NCBI GenBank assembly: GCA_023150915.1 | Contig: JAKLKA010000004.1 | Coordinates: forward strand, 52,032-116,031 | Direction: 5' to 3' | Origin: Polyangiaceae bacterium | Lineage (GTDB): Bacteria > Myxococcota_A > Polyangia > Polyangiales > Polyangiaceae | DNA length: 64,000 nt | In this document: piece after piece, positions 27,366 through 36,398 of the stretch | Position numbering within the stretch: position 1 is the first letter of the stretch | Layout of the letters: each line of letters opens with the position of its first letter | Program-made: the position numbers and the translations under genes | The notes under the pieces: generated by a model | What the model saw: only the letters and a program-made list of their open reading frames with translations | What the model was told of the DNA's origin: nothing | The model's database searches: none

Positions 27366-28784
27366 TCAGTCGTGCCGGACGTATTCGAATTCGACGGGCT
27401 TGCCCTTGATGCCCTTCTTCGGCGCGGCAATCCAGTGAGCCATCTTGCCGGGCTCGGTCACCGCGCGACTCATGATGCTTCCGAGGTAGGCTCGATCAGC
27501 TTCGGTCGGCAGAAGCTCGGTGCGTTTCTCGTCCCACTGGGCCTGCGAGAGCGGGCGGCCGTCGGGGGCGAAGTGCAGCCCGGCGTACAGGCCCACCTGG
27601 CGGTTGAAGCGCGAGCTGGGCAGGGTGAGCTCGAACGGAACGCCGGCTTCGGCGATGGTCTTGTTCCACTTGTCCACCCCGCGCTGACAGTCCTCGATGT
27701 AGGAAGCGCGAAGCACCTCGTTCATCGCGGTGCGCATCGGCACCGCCTCGCTGACCAAGACGCCGTCTTTCGGGACCATCATCTCGAAGGTGCCGTCGAG
27801 CGCCACGTGGTCTTCGTACCGATCCTCGTGGGCACGCCCCTTGAGGCCCGACGCGAAGTACTGCGCGGCGTTACTCGAGATTTCGCCGCCGAACAGGTCG
27901 AGCGAAATCGAGAACCAGTAGTTGATGTAGCGCTGCACCGTGGGCAGATCGATCAGACCGATCGAGCGCGGGTCGACGTCTTTCTGGTCCCGCATGTGCT
28001 GCGCGGTACGCTCGACCACGCGCTGCACGCCGGTTTCGCCCACGAACATGTGATGCGCTTCCTCGGTCAGCATGAAGCGCGTGGTGCGCGAGAGCGGGTC
28101 GAACGCGCTCTCGGCCAGGGCCAAGAGCTGGTACTTGCCGTCCCGATCGGTGAAGTACGTGAACATGAAGAACGACAGCCAGTCGAGCATCGGGGCGTTG
28201 AATGCCCCGAGAATTCGCGGGTTGTCGGCGTTGCCGCTGCGCCGCTCGAGCAGGGCTTCGGCCTCCTCGCGGCCGTCGCGCCCGAAGTGAGAGTGGAGCA
28301 GGTAGACCATGGCCCACAGGTGTCGGCCCTCTTCCACGTTGACCTGAAACAGGTTGCGGAGATCGTACAGGCTGGGGCACGTCAGGCCCAGCTGGCGCTG
28401 CTGTTCCACGCTCGCTGGCTCGGTGTCGCCCTGGGTGACGATCAACCGCCGCAGCGCGTTGCGGTGCTCGCCGGGCACCTCTTGCCAGGCCGGCTTGCCC
28501 ATGTCGTCGCCGAAGCCAATGGTCCGATCGGGCACCGGGTCTGCCAGGAAGATGCCCCAGCGATAGTCGGGCATCTTCACGTAGTCGAAATGGGCCCATC
28601 CGTCGCTGTCGGCGCTGATCGCGGTGCGCAGCCACACGTCGTGCTGTTGGAACCCGTCGGGGCCCATCTCGACCCACCACTGACGGAAGTTCGGCTGCCA
28701 CTCTTCCAGCGCGCGCTGCAGGCGGCGGTCCGAGGCCAGGCTCACGTTGTTCGGGATCTTCTCGCTGGTCACGATGCTGGTCAT
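27366..28784 (-). CDS. boxB: Benzoyl-CoA 2,3-epoxidase, oxygenase subunit BoxB
   Basis: 472 residues, full length. BoxB is the class I diiron oxygenase that, with the reductase BoxA, turns benzoyl-CoA into 2,3-epoxybenzoyl-CoA. Diiron ligand motifs are visible as NVEEGRHLW and LTEEAHHMF, and the sequence around WLRTAISADSDGWAHFDYVKM is characteristic of the family. It follows boxC by 13 nt on the same strand. boxA and benzoate-CoA ligase are not in the window, so the pathway must be completed elsewhere. Confidence 0.96.
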   Translation of the reverse strand: MTSIVTSEKIPNNVSLASDRRLQRALEEWQPNFRQWWVEMGPDGFQQHDVWLRTAISADSDGWAHFDYVKMPDYRWGIFLADPVPDRTIGFGDDMGKPAWQEVPGEHRNALRRLIVTQGDTEPASVEQQRQLGLTCPSLYDLRNLFQVNVEEGRHLWAMVYLLHSHFGRDGREEAEALLERRSGNADNPRILGAFNAPMLDWLSFFMFTYFTDRDGKYQLLALAESAFDPLSRTTRFMLTEEAHHMFVGETGVQRVVERTAQHMRDQKDVDPRSIGLIDLPTVQRYINYWFSISLDLFGGEISSNAAQYFASGLKGRAHEDRYEDHVALDGTFEMMVPKDGVLVSEAVPMRTAMNEVLRASYIEDCQRGVDKWNKTIAEAGVPFELTLPSSRFNRQVGLYAGLHFAPDGRPLSQAQWDEKRTELLPTEADRAYLGSIMSRAVTEPGKMAHWIAAPKKGIKGKPVEFEYVRHD

Positions 28785-28797
28785 GCTGGCCTCTCCA

Positions 28798-30429
28798 TCA
28801 AGTGCGGCGGTAGTCGAACACGGCGCGCTCGGGCGAGCCGTACAGGGTCAGGGCGCCCTTCTGGCCCACGGCGTTCGGCCGCTGGAAGATCCAGTTCTGC
28901 CAGGCGCTGAGCCGGCCGAAGATCTTGGTCTCCATGGTTTCGGGCCCGGCGAAGCGCAGGCTGGCTTCCATCCCAGTGAGGGCGTCGGGCGAGAACGCCG
29001 CGCGCTCTTCGATCGCGATGCGAACCTCGTCGTCCCAATCGATGTCGTCCGGGGTGAAGGTGACGAGCCCCAGAACGGCGGCTTCCCGTGCCGAGATCGG
29101 CGCGGTCTGGTTCTTCAGCTCGGCCACCCGCTCGGGCGTTCCCAGAAAGCGCGTCTCGAGCCGGCTGAGCCCGTTCGACATGGGCAACCCGGCGAAGTTC
29201 AGCGGCGAGAGCTGGAGGGTCGGGCCACCGTCGGCGTCCAGCATGTACGAGCGATCGGCGGACAGCGCCAGCTCGAGCAGCGAACCGGCGAAACACGAGC
29301 CCGGGCGGATGATCGCGAACGAGCTCTTGGCCGACAGATCGAGGCGCTTGAGCACGCGTTTTTGCAGCAGCAGCACCTCTTTGGCGAACCAGTCGCTTTC
29401 GGCCAGCTCTGCCACCACTTGGTCGCTCTCGAGCACCGCCGCGGCATCGCCCTCGGTCTCGAGCACCAGCAGCCCCACCGAAAGCTGGTTGAAGCGCAGG
29501 TCGAGCAGCGCGTCGTCGAGCTCACGGAAGGCGCGCAGCGCCCAAAGATCGGCGCCCGCCCGGCGGAAGTCCTCGGCGGTCCGGGGCATGGGCCCGGCTG
29601 GTGCTCGCAGCGTGACGGTGGCCACGCGCTTGTCCGGATCCACGCTGACGGTCACGTGGCGGTACTTGGTGACGTTGCCGAGCCGCTCGGGCGCGAGCTT
29701 GGGCAGGACCACTCCGGGACCGGATTTCTCGCGCGCCGTTTCCCCCAGACGTGCGGCCGCAGCAGACACCGCGGTGGCGAACTTGCTTCGGGGCGCGCAC
29801 TCGTCGATCAGCCGCCACTCGACCGCGCGCTTGCCGCGGACGCCCTCGGCGATGGTGCTGAAGGCGTCGGCCAGGTCGCGCCGCACCTTGCGCTTGTCCA
29901 CCAGGCGGGTGAGCCCGCCCGTGCCGGGCAGCACCGCCAAGAGCGGAACCTCGGGCAGGCTGACCGCGCTGTTCCCGTCGTCTTGCAAGATGATGTGCTC
30001 GCACGCCATGGCGAGCTCGTAGCCGCCGCCGCTGGCCGTGCCGTTCAGCGCAGCGATGGTCGGCACCCCGCTCTCGGCGGCCAGCTCTTCCAGGTAGAGG
30101 CGGGTCTCGTTGGTGAACTTGCAGAAGTTGACCTTGAACGAGTGGGTCGAGGTGCCCAGCATGTAGATGTTCGCCCCCGAGCAGAACACGCGGTCTTTCA
30201 GGCTGGTGATCACCAACGCGCGGACCTCGGGGTGCTCGAACCGAAGGCGCTGGATGGCGTCGGCCAGCTCGATGTCCACGCCCAGGTCGTAGCTGTTCAG
30301 CTTGAGGACGTAGTCCCCAGCGCCGGCGTCCTCGGGCACGTCCATCGCCAGGGTCGCGAGCGGGCCCTCGACCCGGAGCTGGAAACGGCGGTACTCGCTG
30401 GGGTGGGTCTCGAACGAGAGGGCGGCCAT
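28798..30429 (-). CDS. boxC: 2,3-epoxybenzoyl-CoA dihydrolase BoxC
   Basis: 543 residues, a crotonase-superfamily enzyme with the long two-part BoxC layout. It opens the epoxide ring to 3,4-dehydroadipyl-CoA semialdehyde and formate. The oxyanion-hole regions show FCSGANIYMLGTSTHS and NGTASGGGYELAMAC. It is the first gene of the boxC-boxB unit, starting 84 nt from the divergent repressor across an operator-like region. Confidence 0.95.
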   Translation of the reverse strand: MAALSFETHPSEYRRFQLRVEGPLATLAMDVPEDAGAGDYVLKLNSYDLGVDIELADAIQRLRFEHPEVRALVITSLKDRVFCSGANIYMLGTSTHSFKVNFCKFTNETRLYLEELAAESGVPTIAALNGTASGGGYELAMACEHIILQDDGNSAVSLPEVPLLAVLPGTGGLTRLVDKRKVRRDLADAFSTIAEGVRGKRAVEWRLIDECAPRSKFATAVSAAAARLGETAREKSGPGVVLPKLAPERLGNVTKYRHVTVSVDPDKRVATVTLRAPAGPMPRTAEDFRRAGADLWALRAFRELDDALLDLRFNQLSVGLLVLETEGDAAAVLESDQVVAELAESDWFAKEVLLLQKRVLKRLDLSAKSSFAIIRPGSCFAGSLLELALSADRSYMLDADGGPTLQLSPLNFAGLPMSNGLSRLETRFLGTPERVAELKNQTAPISAREAAVLGLVTFTPDDIDWDDEVRIAIEERAAFSPDALTGMEASLRFAGPETMETKIFGRLSAWQNWIFQRPNAVGQKGALTLYGSPERAVFDYRRT

Positions 30430-30462
30430 GGCTGCTCTGCTCTAGCCAAATGACATCCGTCA

Positions 30463-30512
30463 TGCAAGCACTATTTTGCATTGTGCATTGATTGAATATG
30501 CAGTTTACTGCA
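30463..30512. promoter_or_regulatory. TGCA-repeat operator of the box genes
   Basis: Five TGCA copies lie in the 84-nt divergent region, at 30463, 30477, 30484, 30499 and 30509. The last two have exactly TGCA-N6-TGCA spacing; the second and third are TGCA-N3-TGCA. Repeated TGCA is the known recognition element of BzdR/BoxR repressors, which release DNA on binding benzoyl-CoA. The region is clearly AT-richer than its surroundings. Both the repressor gene and boxC should be controlled from here. Confidence 0.8.
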
Positions 30513-30513
30513 T

Positions 30514-31269
30514 GTGTCCATGGCGAACGCCCGCAAAGACGTCCTCTCGGCCCTGGGGCGGTCGGTGCGCGCGCGTCGCCGCGAACGCGGGCTCACGCTG
30601 ACCGCGCTCAGCGAGCGGGCCGAGGTGAGCCCGCGCTTCTTGGCGGCGCTCGAAGCCGGCGACGGCAACATCTCCGTGGCGCGGCTGTGCGACGTGGCGC
30701 ACGCGCTCGACGCCACCGCGGCCGAGCTTCTGGCCGGTGTCGACGCTCCCGATGCGCAAGCGCGCCCGGTGGCGCTGCTCGGGCTCCGCGGGGCCGGCAA
30801 GAGCACCATCGGGCCGAAGCTGGCGGCCCGGCTCGGCGTGCCATTCGTCGAGATCGACCAGCTGGTGGAACGCGCTGCCGGCATGTCGCTGGGCGAGGTC
30901 TTCGAGCTGCACGGCGAGGCGTACTTCCGCCGGCTAGAACGCGAAGTGCTGGCCCAAGTCCTGTCTCAGAACCCCCGCGCCGTCATTGCCACGGGTGGAA
31001 GCATCGTGCACGACGGCGAATCGTTCGAGCTCTTGCGCAAGGCGGCGACCACCGTCTGGCTCAAGGCCCGGCCCGAAGATCACATGTCGCGGGTCGTTGC
31101 CCAGGGCGACGAGCGCCCGATGGCCAATCGCAAAGACGCGATGGCCGAGCTCCGCACGTTGTTCGCTGCCCGCGCTGCGCTGTACGTTCAGGCGGCGCAC
31201 GTGATCGACACCACCTCGCTCGGCGTCGAGGGTTCGGTCGACGCGCTGGCAGCCGCCCTCGGCGACTGA
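30514..31269 (+). CDS. boxR: BzdR/BoxR-type benzoyl-CoA-responsive repressor (HTH plus shikimate-kinase-like domain)
   Basis: 251 residues (GTG 30514; ATG 30520 possible). Residues 10-65 are an XRE helix-turn-helix (GLTLTALSERAEVSPRFLAA). After a short linker, residues about 86-250 are a shikimate-kinase fold with Walker A GLRGAGKST and FVEIDQLVE. In BzdR this second domain binds benzoyl-CoA rather than acting as a kinase. Its place divergent from boxC, with TGCA repeats between, makes the assignment strong. It should repress both itself and boxCB until benzoyl-CoA builds up. Confidence 0.93.
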   Translation: MSMANARKDVLSALGRSVRARRRERGLTLTALSERAEVSPRFLAALEAGDGNISVARLCDVAHALDATAAELLAGVDAPDAQARPVALLGLRGAGKSTIGPKLAARLGVPFVEIDQLVERAAGMSLGEVFELHGEAYFRRLEREVLAQVLSQNPRAVIATGGSIVHDGESFELLRKAATTVWLKARPEDHMSRVVAQGDERPMANRKDAMAELRTLFAARAALYVQAAHVIDTTSLGVEGSVDALAAALGD

Positions 31270-31279
31270 CCCGTGGCGT

Positions 31280-32239
31280 TCACCACTTCACGGTCACGGT
31301 CGGGGGCTGAACCTCGGCGGTCGCATCGGCGACGTCGACCGCCACCTTCACCGTCGCCGAGCCGTGCGCCTTGAGATCGGCGCCTTCGACCTGGGTCAAG
31401 TCCACCCGCGGCACCACCTGCTCGGCGCGCAGGGCCCGCACCACCTCCGGGGGGCCAATCACGCTCACATCGACCTGACGAGGCGTCACCACGGCGTTCG
31501 GCACGCCGATCACCTCGATCACGCGCTTGGGGAAGCGCGCCTCGGACACGCGCCGCGCGATGGTGGCGGTGACCGTGGCGCTCCGGGGCCCGATGTAGCT
31601 CACGCGGTTCGGCGGCGCATCGATGGCGATCGGACGCTTGTAGCTGCCCTCGGTCAGGCCCGACACGTCGAAGGCGGCCAGCCGGACGTATTGCATCACC
31701 TCGACCAACCCGACGGGCCCGCGCACGGTCATCTCGCGCGGGTCGACCTCGAGCTCGCCCTTCAAGACGAAACCGTCGGCCGGCTTGCCGGTGATCGACG
31801 CCTGCAGCGGGATCTGGCGAGTGACCACGTCTTGCCACTCGAGATCGATGTTTGGCGGGTCGATGATGGTGATCTCGATGCCCGGGGGCAGCGTGAACAT
31901 GCGTGACTCGAACGCGATCGTTTGCCGCTGGCCGTCCCTGAGGTCGATCTCGACCGGCGCCACGCCCGCTTGGATCAGCTGGTCGATGGCGCGGCTCGAG
32001 CCCTTCAGCGTGACGTGGATGCTCGCCGGGATGGGGGTCATCAGCTCGCGCTTGGCGGTGTCGGTCGGAAGCCGCATCACCACACCGACCGGCACGGTGC
32101 GCTGCTGCTGATCTTGCTGCCCCTTCTGATAGACGAACAGCCCGACGGCGAAGGCCAACGACAGCGCCTTGAGCCCCAGGTTCTCGGTGAAGGCGATCCG
32201 GAACCAGGTCCAGAGCGCACCCAAGAGGTCTCGGGTCAC
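31280..32239 (-). CDS. cdaR: YbbR-domain protein CdaR, regulator of the diadenylate cyclase
   Basis: 319 residues. An N-terminal membrane helix (LGLKALSLAFAVGLFVYQ) is followed by about four YbbR repeats outside the membrane (VPVGVVMRLP, IPLQASITGKPADGFVL, VVTPRQVDVSVIGPPEVV). CdaR binds the membrane cyclase CdaA and tunes c-di-AMP synthesis. GTG start overlaps the cdaA stop by 4 nt. In many bacteria glmM comes next; here the following gene is the convergent box repressor, so glmM is elsewhere. Confidence 0.9.
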   Translation of the reverse strand: MTRDLLGALWTWFRIAFTENLGLKALSLAFAVGLFVYQKGQQDQQQRTVPVGVVMRLPTDTAKRELMTPIPASIHVTLKGSSRAIDQLIQAGVAPVEIDLRDGQRQTIAFESRMFTLPPGIEITIIDPPNIDLEWQDVVTRQIPLQASITGKPADGFVLKGELEVDPREMTVRGPVGLVEVMQYVRLAAFDVSGLTEGSYKRPIAIDAPPNRVSYIGPRSATVTATIARRVSEARFPKRVIEVIGVPNAVVTPRQVDVSVIGPPEVVRALRAEQVVPRVDLTQVEGADLKAHGSATVKVAVDVADATAEVQPPTVTVKW

Positions 32240-33411
32240 GAGCTCTCTCCCTTCGTGCCGCTCTCTTCGTCGTCGCCCGGGTCGTCGTCGTCGGGGGTCG
32301 ACCGCCGCGAATCACCGCGCGGCAGCCCTACCCGCGGCAGCGGCGTGAGCAGCGGCGTGGCCTTTGGCAGCTTGACCGAGGCCACGCCGGGCTCTTCCGC
32401 GACCTCGCGGCGCGGCCGCAGGGGCGCGGGCGGGGGCTCGCTGTCGCGGGGCCGCTCCGGCTCTTGCGGGCGGGGCCCCACCGAGATGCGCTCGACCTCG
32501 GGCAGGGGTTCCACCTCGCTGATCCGCACGCTGGGCGGCGGGCGCGTGCGCTCGCTGGCCGAGGCGCTCGAGGCGGGGCCCTCGGCTTCGGGCCGCTTGG
32601 CCTTCTTCTTCTTGGTGCGCAGCTTGGGGCTGAAGATCGCCTCCAGCATGGTGCGGAGCTTCGGTCCGTCCAGGTTCGAGGCGATGTTGCCGTTGAAGCA
32701 GAAGCTGATCGTGCCGCGCTCTTCGCTGACGACCACCACGACCGCGTCGGTCTCTTCCGTGATCCCGAGCGCCGCCCGGTGCCGAGAGCCGAAGCTCTCG
32801 TCGAGCACGCGACCCTCGGGCATCGGGAAGAACACGCCGGCCTTCGCGATGCGATAGTTGCGGATGACCACCGAGCCGTCGTGCAGCTTGTTCACGCCCT
32901 CGGGCACGAACAACGACACCAGTAGCTCGCGCGAGACCGCCGCGTCGAGCAGGTGACCCTTGTGAACGCCGACGAACTCGTCCAGGTTGGCGTCTTGCTC
33001 GAAGGTGATGATCGCGCCGATGCGGTGACGCGCCAGCTCGGTCGCTGCCTCGACCACCTCGTCGATCACCTTGCTCTCTTGGGCTCGCACCCAGCCGCCG
33101 AACAGCGCGCGGCTTCCGACGCGCTGCAGGCCGCGGCGAATGTCGTTCTGGAACACGACCACGATCACCAAGATGATGCTGCTGATCAGCGCGCCCAGCA
33201 CCGACAGCACGGTGGCGAGTTGCAGGACGTTGGCCACCACGTAGAGCAGAAACACCACGCCCAGCCCCACGCCCACCTGCATGGCACGGGTCCCCCTGAG
33301 CACCATCAGCGCGCGGTAGAAGACGTAGTAGACGATCACCACGTCGAGGGCGTCACGGGCCAGCTGAACGCCGTTTCGCTCGGCGAAGTAGCGCCACACG
33401 CTATCCAGCAT
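32236..33411 (-). CDS. cdaA: Membrane diadenylate cyclase CdaA with long Pro-rich tail
   Basis: 391 residues from ATG 33411. Three membrane helices (about 20-90) precede the DisA_N/DAC domain (about 100-265). Catalytic motifs are LHDGSVVI (Asp178-Gly179; Ser instead of the usual Ala) and SRHRAALG (Arg209-His210-Arg211). It joins two ATP into cyclic-di-AMP. The last 125 residues are charged and Pro-rich, an extension lacking in Firmicute CdaA. It overlaps folP by 11 nt and cdaR by 4 nt, so three proteins are made from one operon. Confidence 0.95.
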   Translation of the reverse strand: MLDSVWRYFAERNGVQLARDALDVVIVYYVFYRALMVLRGTRAMQVGVGLGVVFLLYVVANVLQLATVLSVLGALISSIILVIVVVFQNDIRRGLQRVGSRALFGGWVRAQESKVIDEVVEAATELARHRIGAIITFEQDANLDEFVGVHKGHLLDAAVSRELLVSLFVPEGVNKLHDGSVVIRNYRIAKAGVFFPMPEGRVLDESFGSRHRAALGITEETDAVVVVVSEERGTISFCFNGNIASNLDGPKLRTMLEAIFSPKLRTKKKKAKRPEAEGPASSASASERTRPPPSVRISEVEPLPEVERISVGPRPQEPERPRDSEPPPAPLRPRREVAEEPGVASVKLPKATPLLTPLPRVGLPRGDSRRSTPDDDDPGDDEESGTKGESS

Positions 33412-34267
33412 GGGCCACCTCCCGCGCGTCGCGAGCGACACGAGTCACGTCCAGTGCCTGGCGCACGGCGCGGACGTCGTGCACGCGCAGCACACTTGCG
33501 CCGCGGTCGACCGAGTGCAGGCATGCGGCGATCGTTCCCCCGAGTCGTTCGGTCGTCGGAGCAGCGCCCACCGCCGTGATGAACGACTTGCGACTGGGGC
33601 CGACCACCACCGGTACGCCCTCGTGGGTGAAGTCTGCCAGCCGCTCGAGCAATTCGAACGACTGACGCGCGTTCTTGGCGAACCCGATGCCCGGGTCGAG
33701 CCACACGTCGGGCGCGTGCATGCCCTGGGCCAAGGCGCGGTCGCGGGCGCGGCGCCACTCGGCCAAGACGTCTGCCGCGACGTCGGTGTACGCCGATTCC
33801 GGATACTGCGAGTACTGGGTCAGCGTGCTCATCGGCTCGCGCGAGTGCATCAAGATCAGCACGCCGCCGCCCTGCGCCGCGGCGCGCGCCAAGGCCGCGT
33901 CGGCGAGACACGACACGTCGTTGATCACACGGGCGCCCATCGAAAGGGCCCGTTCGGCGACCTCGGCGCTCGCGGTATCGACCGAGACGACGGCTCCACG
34001 GCTCACCGCCCACGCGATCGCCGGCTCGATGCGTCGCACTTGTTCCGCGGCGGGCACCGGCACCGAGCCCGGCCGCGTCGACTCACCGCCGATGTCGATG
34101 CAGTCGGCGCCGTCCGCGAGCAGGGCGTCCACGTGCGCGCACGCGCGCGCGGGGTCGAAGTGCCGACCGCCGTCGTGAAACGAGTCGGGCGTGACGTTCA
34201 GAACCCCCATGAGCCATGCGCCGCGCCGTGGCGGGAGCATCGACAGAAGGTTCTCCGAGGGCCCCAC
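33401..34267 (-). CDS. folP: Dihydropteroate synthase
   Basis: 288 residues from GTG 34267; ATG 34240 with GGAG upstream is an equally good start. Family motifs are all present: MGVLNVTPDSFHDGG, DIGGESTRPG, VSVDTASAEVA, INDVSCL, LDPGIGFAKN and VGPSRKSFI. It condenses p-aminobenzoate with the pterin pyrophosphate in folate synthesis and is the sulphonamide target. It heads the folP-cdaA-cdaR operon, an order seen in other proteobacterial relatives. Confidence 0.97.
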   Translation of the reverse strand: MGPSENLLSMLPPRRGAWLMGVLNVTPDSFHDGGRHFDPARACAHVDALLADGADCIDIGGESTRPGSVPVPAAEQVRRIEPAIAWAVSRGAVVSVDTASAEVAERALSMGARVINDVSCLADAALARAAAQGGGVLILMHSREPMSTLTQYSQYPESAYTDVAADVLAEWRRARDRALAQGMHAPDVWLDPGIGFAKNARQSFELLERLADFTHEGVPVVVGPSRKSFITAVGAAPTTERLGGTIAACLHSVDRGASVLRVHDVRAVRQALDVTRVARDAREVAHAG

Positions 34268-34457
34268 AGATATCGGGTAGCAAGAGGCAGGCCTACGCGC
34301 AAGATATTGGTTTTGGTACGGAATCTGACGCGCCCTGGCCCCGGCTCGGGCAGCCCGGTTGCGGCCGGCTCGGGCCCCGGTGCCCGGCCAACACTTCGCG
34401 ATTCGGCGCGGTTTGAACTAGCCTTTGTGACTCGGGCCTCCGGGTCCGTCGATCACG

Positions 34458-36398
34458 ATGCTCCGCACGCGCGTCAGAGCCGGGCCGGTCGCGGGCCTCG
34501 TGATGAGCGTCCTTTTTGCGCTCGTCCTCACCGCCGTCCAGCTCGGGGACCACTACGTCAGGGCGTGGGTCCCCAAGATGGGCGAGGCCGTCAAGGTCTC
34601 GGTGCGCGTTCCCTACGGGCCCCGGGTGATCCGCGACCGCGCGACCGGGCGGTCCGAGCTTCACTACGAGCACCAGCGGATCGTCGTTCCGCGCGGCACC
34701 GTTCTCCGGCGCGAGAGCGACTCCGACTGGACGGCCTTCAGCTACGACGCCCGTCATCGCCCGCCCGAGACCCCGCGCCTCGTGGCGGTGTTCGCCATCT
34801 TCTTCACTCTCACCGTAGGCCTCACGGCTTACCTTCGGCGGTTTGGCCACCCGCGGCTCCGGCTCTTGCGCGTTCAGGGCGGGCTGCTCGCTGCCATGGG
34901 CCTGCTTGCCATCGTGTCGAAGGCGGTGTTGCTGTTCACGGCGCTGCCCGAGTTCTGGCTACCGGTCGCAGCGGTGCCGCTGTGGGTCGCCACCAGCTTC
35001 GATCGCAGGACGTCGTTCGTGGTCACGGTCGTGCTGGCCTTCGTGGTCGCATCGTTTCTCGACTTCGACCTGATTTTGCTGTGCATTCTCTTGGCCCGCG
35101 GCATGTCGGCGACGCTGCTCTATCTGGATCGCAAGCGCTCGCGGCAGATGATCCTGGCCGGCGCACTGGCGGGGCTGAGCGCCGTCGCCCTCTACGTCGC
35201 GATCATGGTGACGTTCGAGGGCACCTTCGACTGGCGAGGCGACCTCGCGAACCCGTTCGGTTCGCAGGTCATCGCTTGCTTCGGGGGGGGCCTCGCCGGG
35301 GGCCTTCTGGGGGCCATGCTCCGGGCACCCGCCTCGCGCATGTTGGGGCATGTTCCCCGCGAGCGTCTGCTCGACCTGTCCGACCTCGAGCAGCCGCTCT
35401 TGATGCAGCTGGCCCGGGAAGCGCCGGGCACCTTCGAGCACTCGCGGGCCATGGCGAACCTGGCCGAGCAGGCTGCGAGCGCCATCGGGGCCGATGCCCT
35501 GCTCACCCGCGTCGGCGCCTATTATCACGACATCGGCAAGTCCACCCAGCCCAAGTACTTCGTCGAGAACCTGAGCCCGGACGAGCGCTCACCCCACGAT
35601 GAGCTGGACCCGGACGTCAGCGCCGACGCGATCATGGCTCACGTGGTCCTGGGCGCAAAGATCCTCCGCGAAGGCGGCGTGCCAGAGCCGGTCACCGAGT
35701 TCGCCTACACCCACCATGGCACCCAGCTGGTCGAGTACTTCTGGATGAAGTGCCAGCAGGCCGGGAACCCCAAGGGCCTCGACGCCACCGCCTTTCGCTA
35801 TCCCGGAATGCGGCCGCAGACGCGCGAGACCGCCATCGTGATGCTGGTCGACTCGATCGAGGCGGCTTCGCGCACCATCGACCCGCCCGAGCGTGACGCG
35901 TTCGAGACGATGATCCAGCGCATCGTGTTCACGAAGCTGAAAGACGGCCAGCTCGACGAATGCGGGCTTGGTGTCGAGGACCTCAACGTGATCGTCAATC
36001 GCATGGCAGATGCGCTGGTCAACATGCATCACCACCGCATCAAGTACCAATGGCAGGCGAAGCGGGCACAAGAGTTCGGCGTGCCCTCGACCGCCGTCAG
36101 CGACGACGGCACCCGCGTCGCGCCGGAGCGCGAGCTGCATGCCGAGCGCACCTCCGAGGCGCCCCCGTCCGAGGCCGTTCGGCCGTCGGCGCCCCTGGTC
36201 GAGGTCGGGCTCGCTTCGGTGGTGCCTTCCGCCCTGGCCAGCGTGTTGCCCGAGCCGCCTCCAGCCACCACTCGATCGGCCGTCCCTTCGGCACCGCCGC
36301 CGGCGTCGACGGGACAGCCGAGCCCGCCGGCGCGCCCCGAGAGCGGGGCCCATCCGGCGCTGCCGCAGGGCGGCGAAAAGACGAAGAGCGCGTCGTGA
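34458..36398 (+). CDS. PgpH-type HD-domain c-di-AMP phosphodiesterase, membrane-bound
   Basis: 646 residues. A first membrane helix (about 12-30), an extracytoplasmic segment of some 70 residues, then a group of membrane helices (about 105-290) and a cytoplasmic HD domain. Catalytic residues are His328 in FEHSRAMANLAE, His357-Asp358 in YYHDIGK and later THHGTQLVEYF. This is the 7TM-HD/PgpH layout, though the outer domain is much shorter than in Listeria PgpH. The C-terminal 100 residues are Pro-rich and disordered. Divergent from folP-cdaA-cdaR, so synthesis and breakdown of c-di-AMP are side by side. Confidence 0.9.
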   Translation: MLRTRVRAGPVAGLVMSVLFALVLTAVQLGDHYVRAWVPKMGEAVKVSVRVPYGPRVIRDRATGRSELHYEHQRIVVPRGTVLRRESDSDWTAFSYDARHRPPETPRLVAVFAIFFTLTVGLTAYLRRFGHPRLRLLRVQGGLLAAMGLLAIVSKAVLLFTALPEFWLPVAAVPLWVATSFDRRTSFVVTVVLAFVVASFLDFDLILLCILLARGMSATLLYLDRKRSRQMILAGALAGLSAVALYVAIMVTFEGTFDWRGDLANPFGSQVIACFGGGLAGGLLGAMLRAPASRMLGHVPRERLLDLSDLEQPLLMQLAREAPGTFEHSRAMANLAEQAASAIGADALLTRVGAYYHDIGKSTQPKYFVENLSPDERSPHDELDPDVSADAIMAHVVLGAKILREGGVPEPVTEFAYTHHGTQLVEYFWMKCQQAGNPKGLDATAFRYPGMRPQTRETAIVMLVDSIEAASRTIDPPERDAFETMIQRIVFTKLKDGQLDECGLGVEDLNVIVNRMADALVNMHHHRIKYQWQAKRAQEFGVPSTAVSDDGTRVAPERELHAERTSEAPPSEAVRPSAPLVEVGLASVVPSALASVLPEPPPATTRSAVPSAPPPASTGQPSPPARPESGAHPALPQGGEKTKSAS

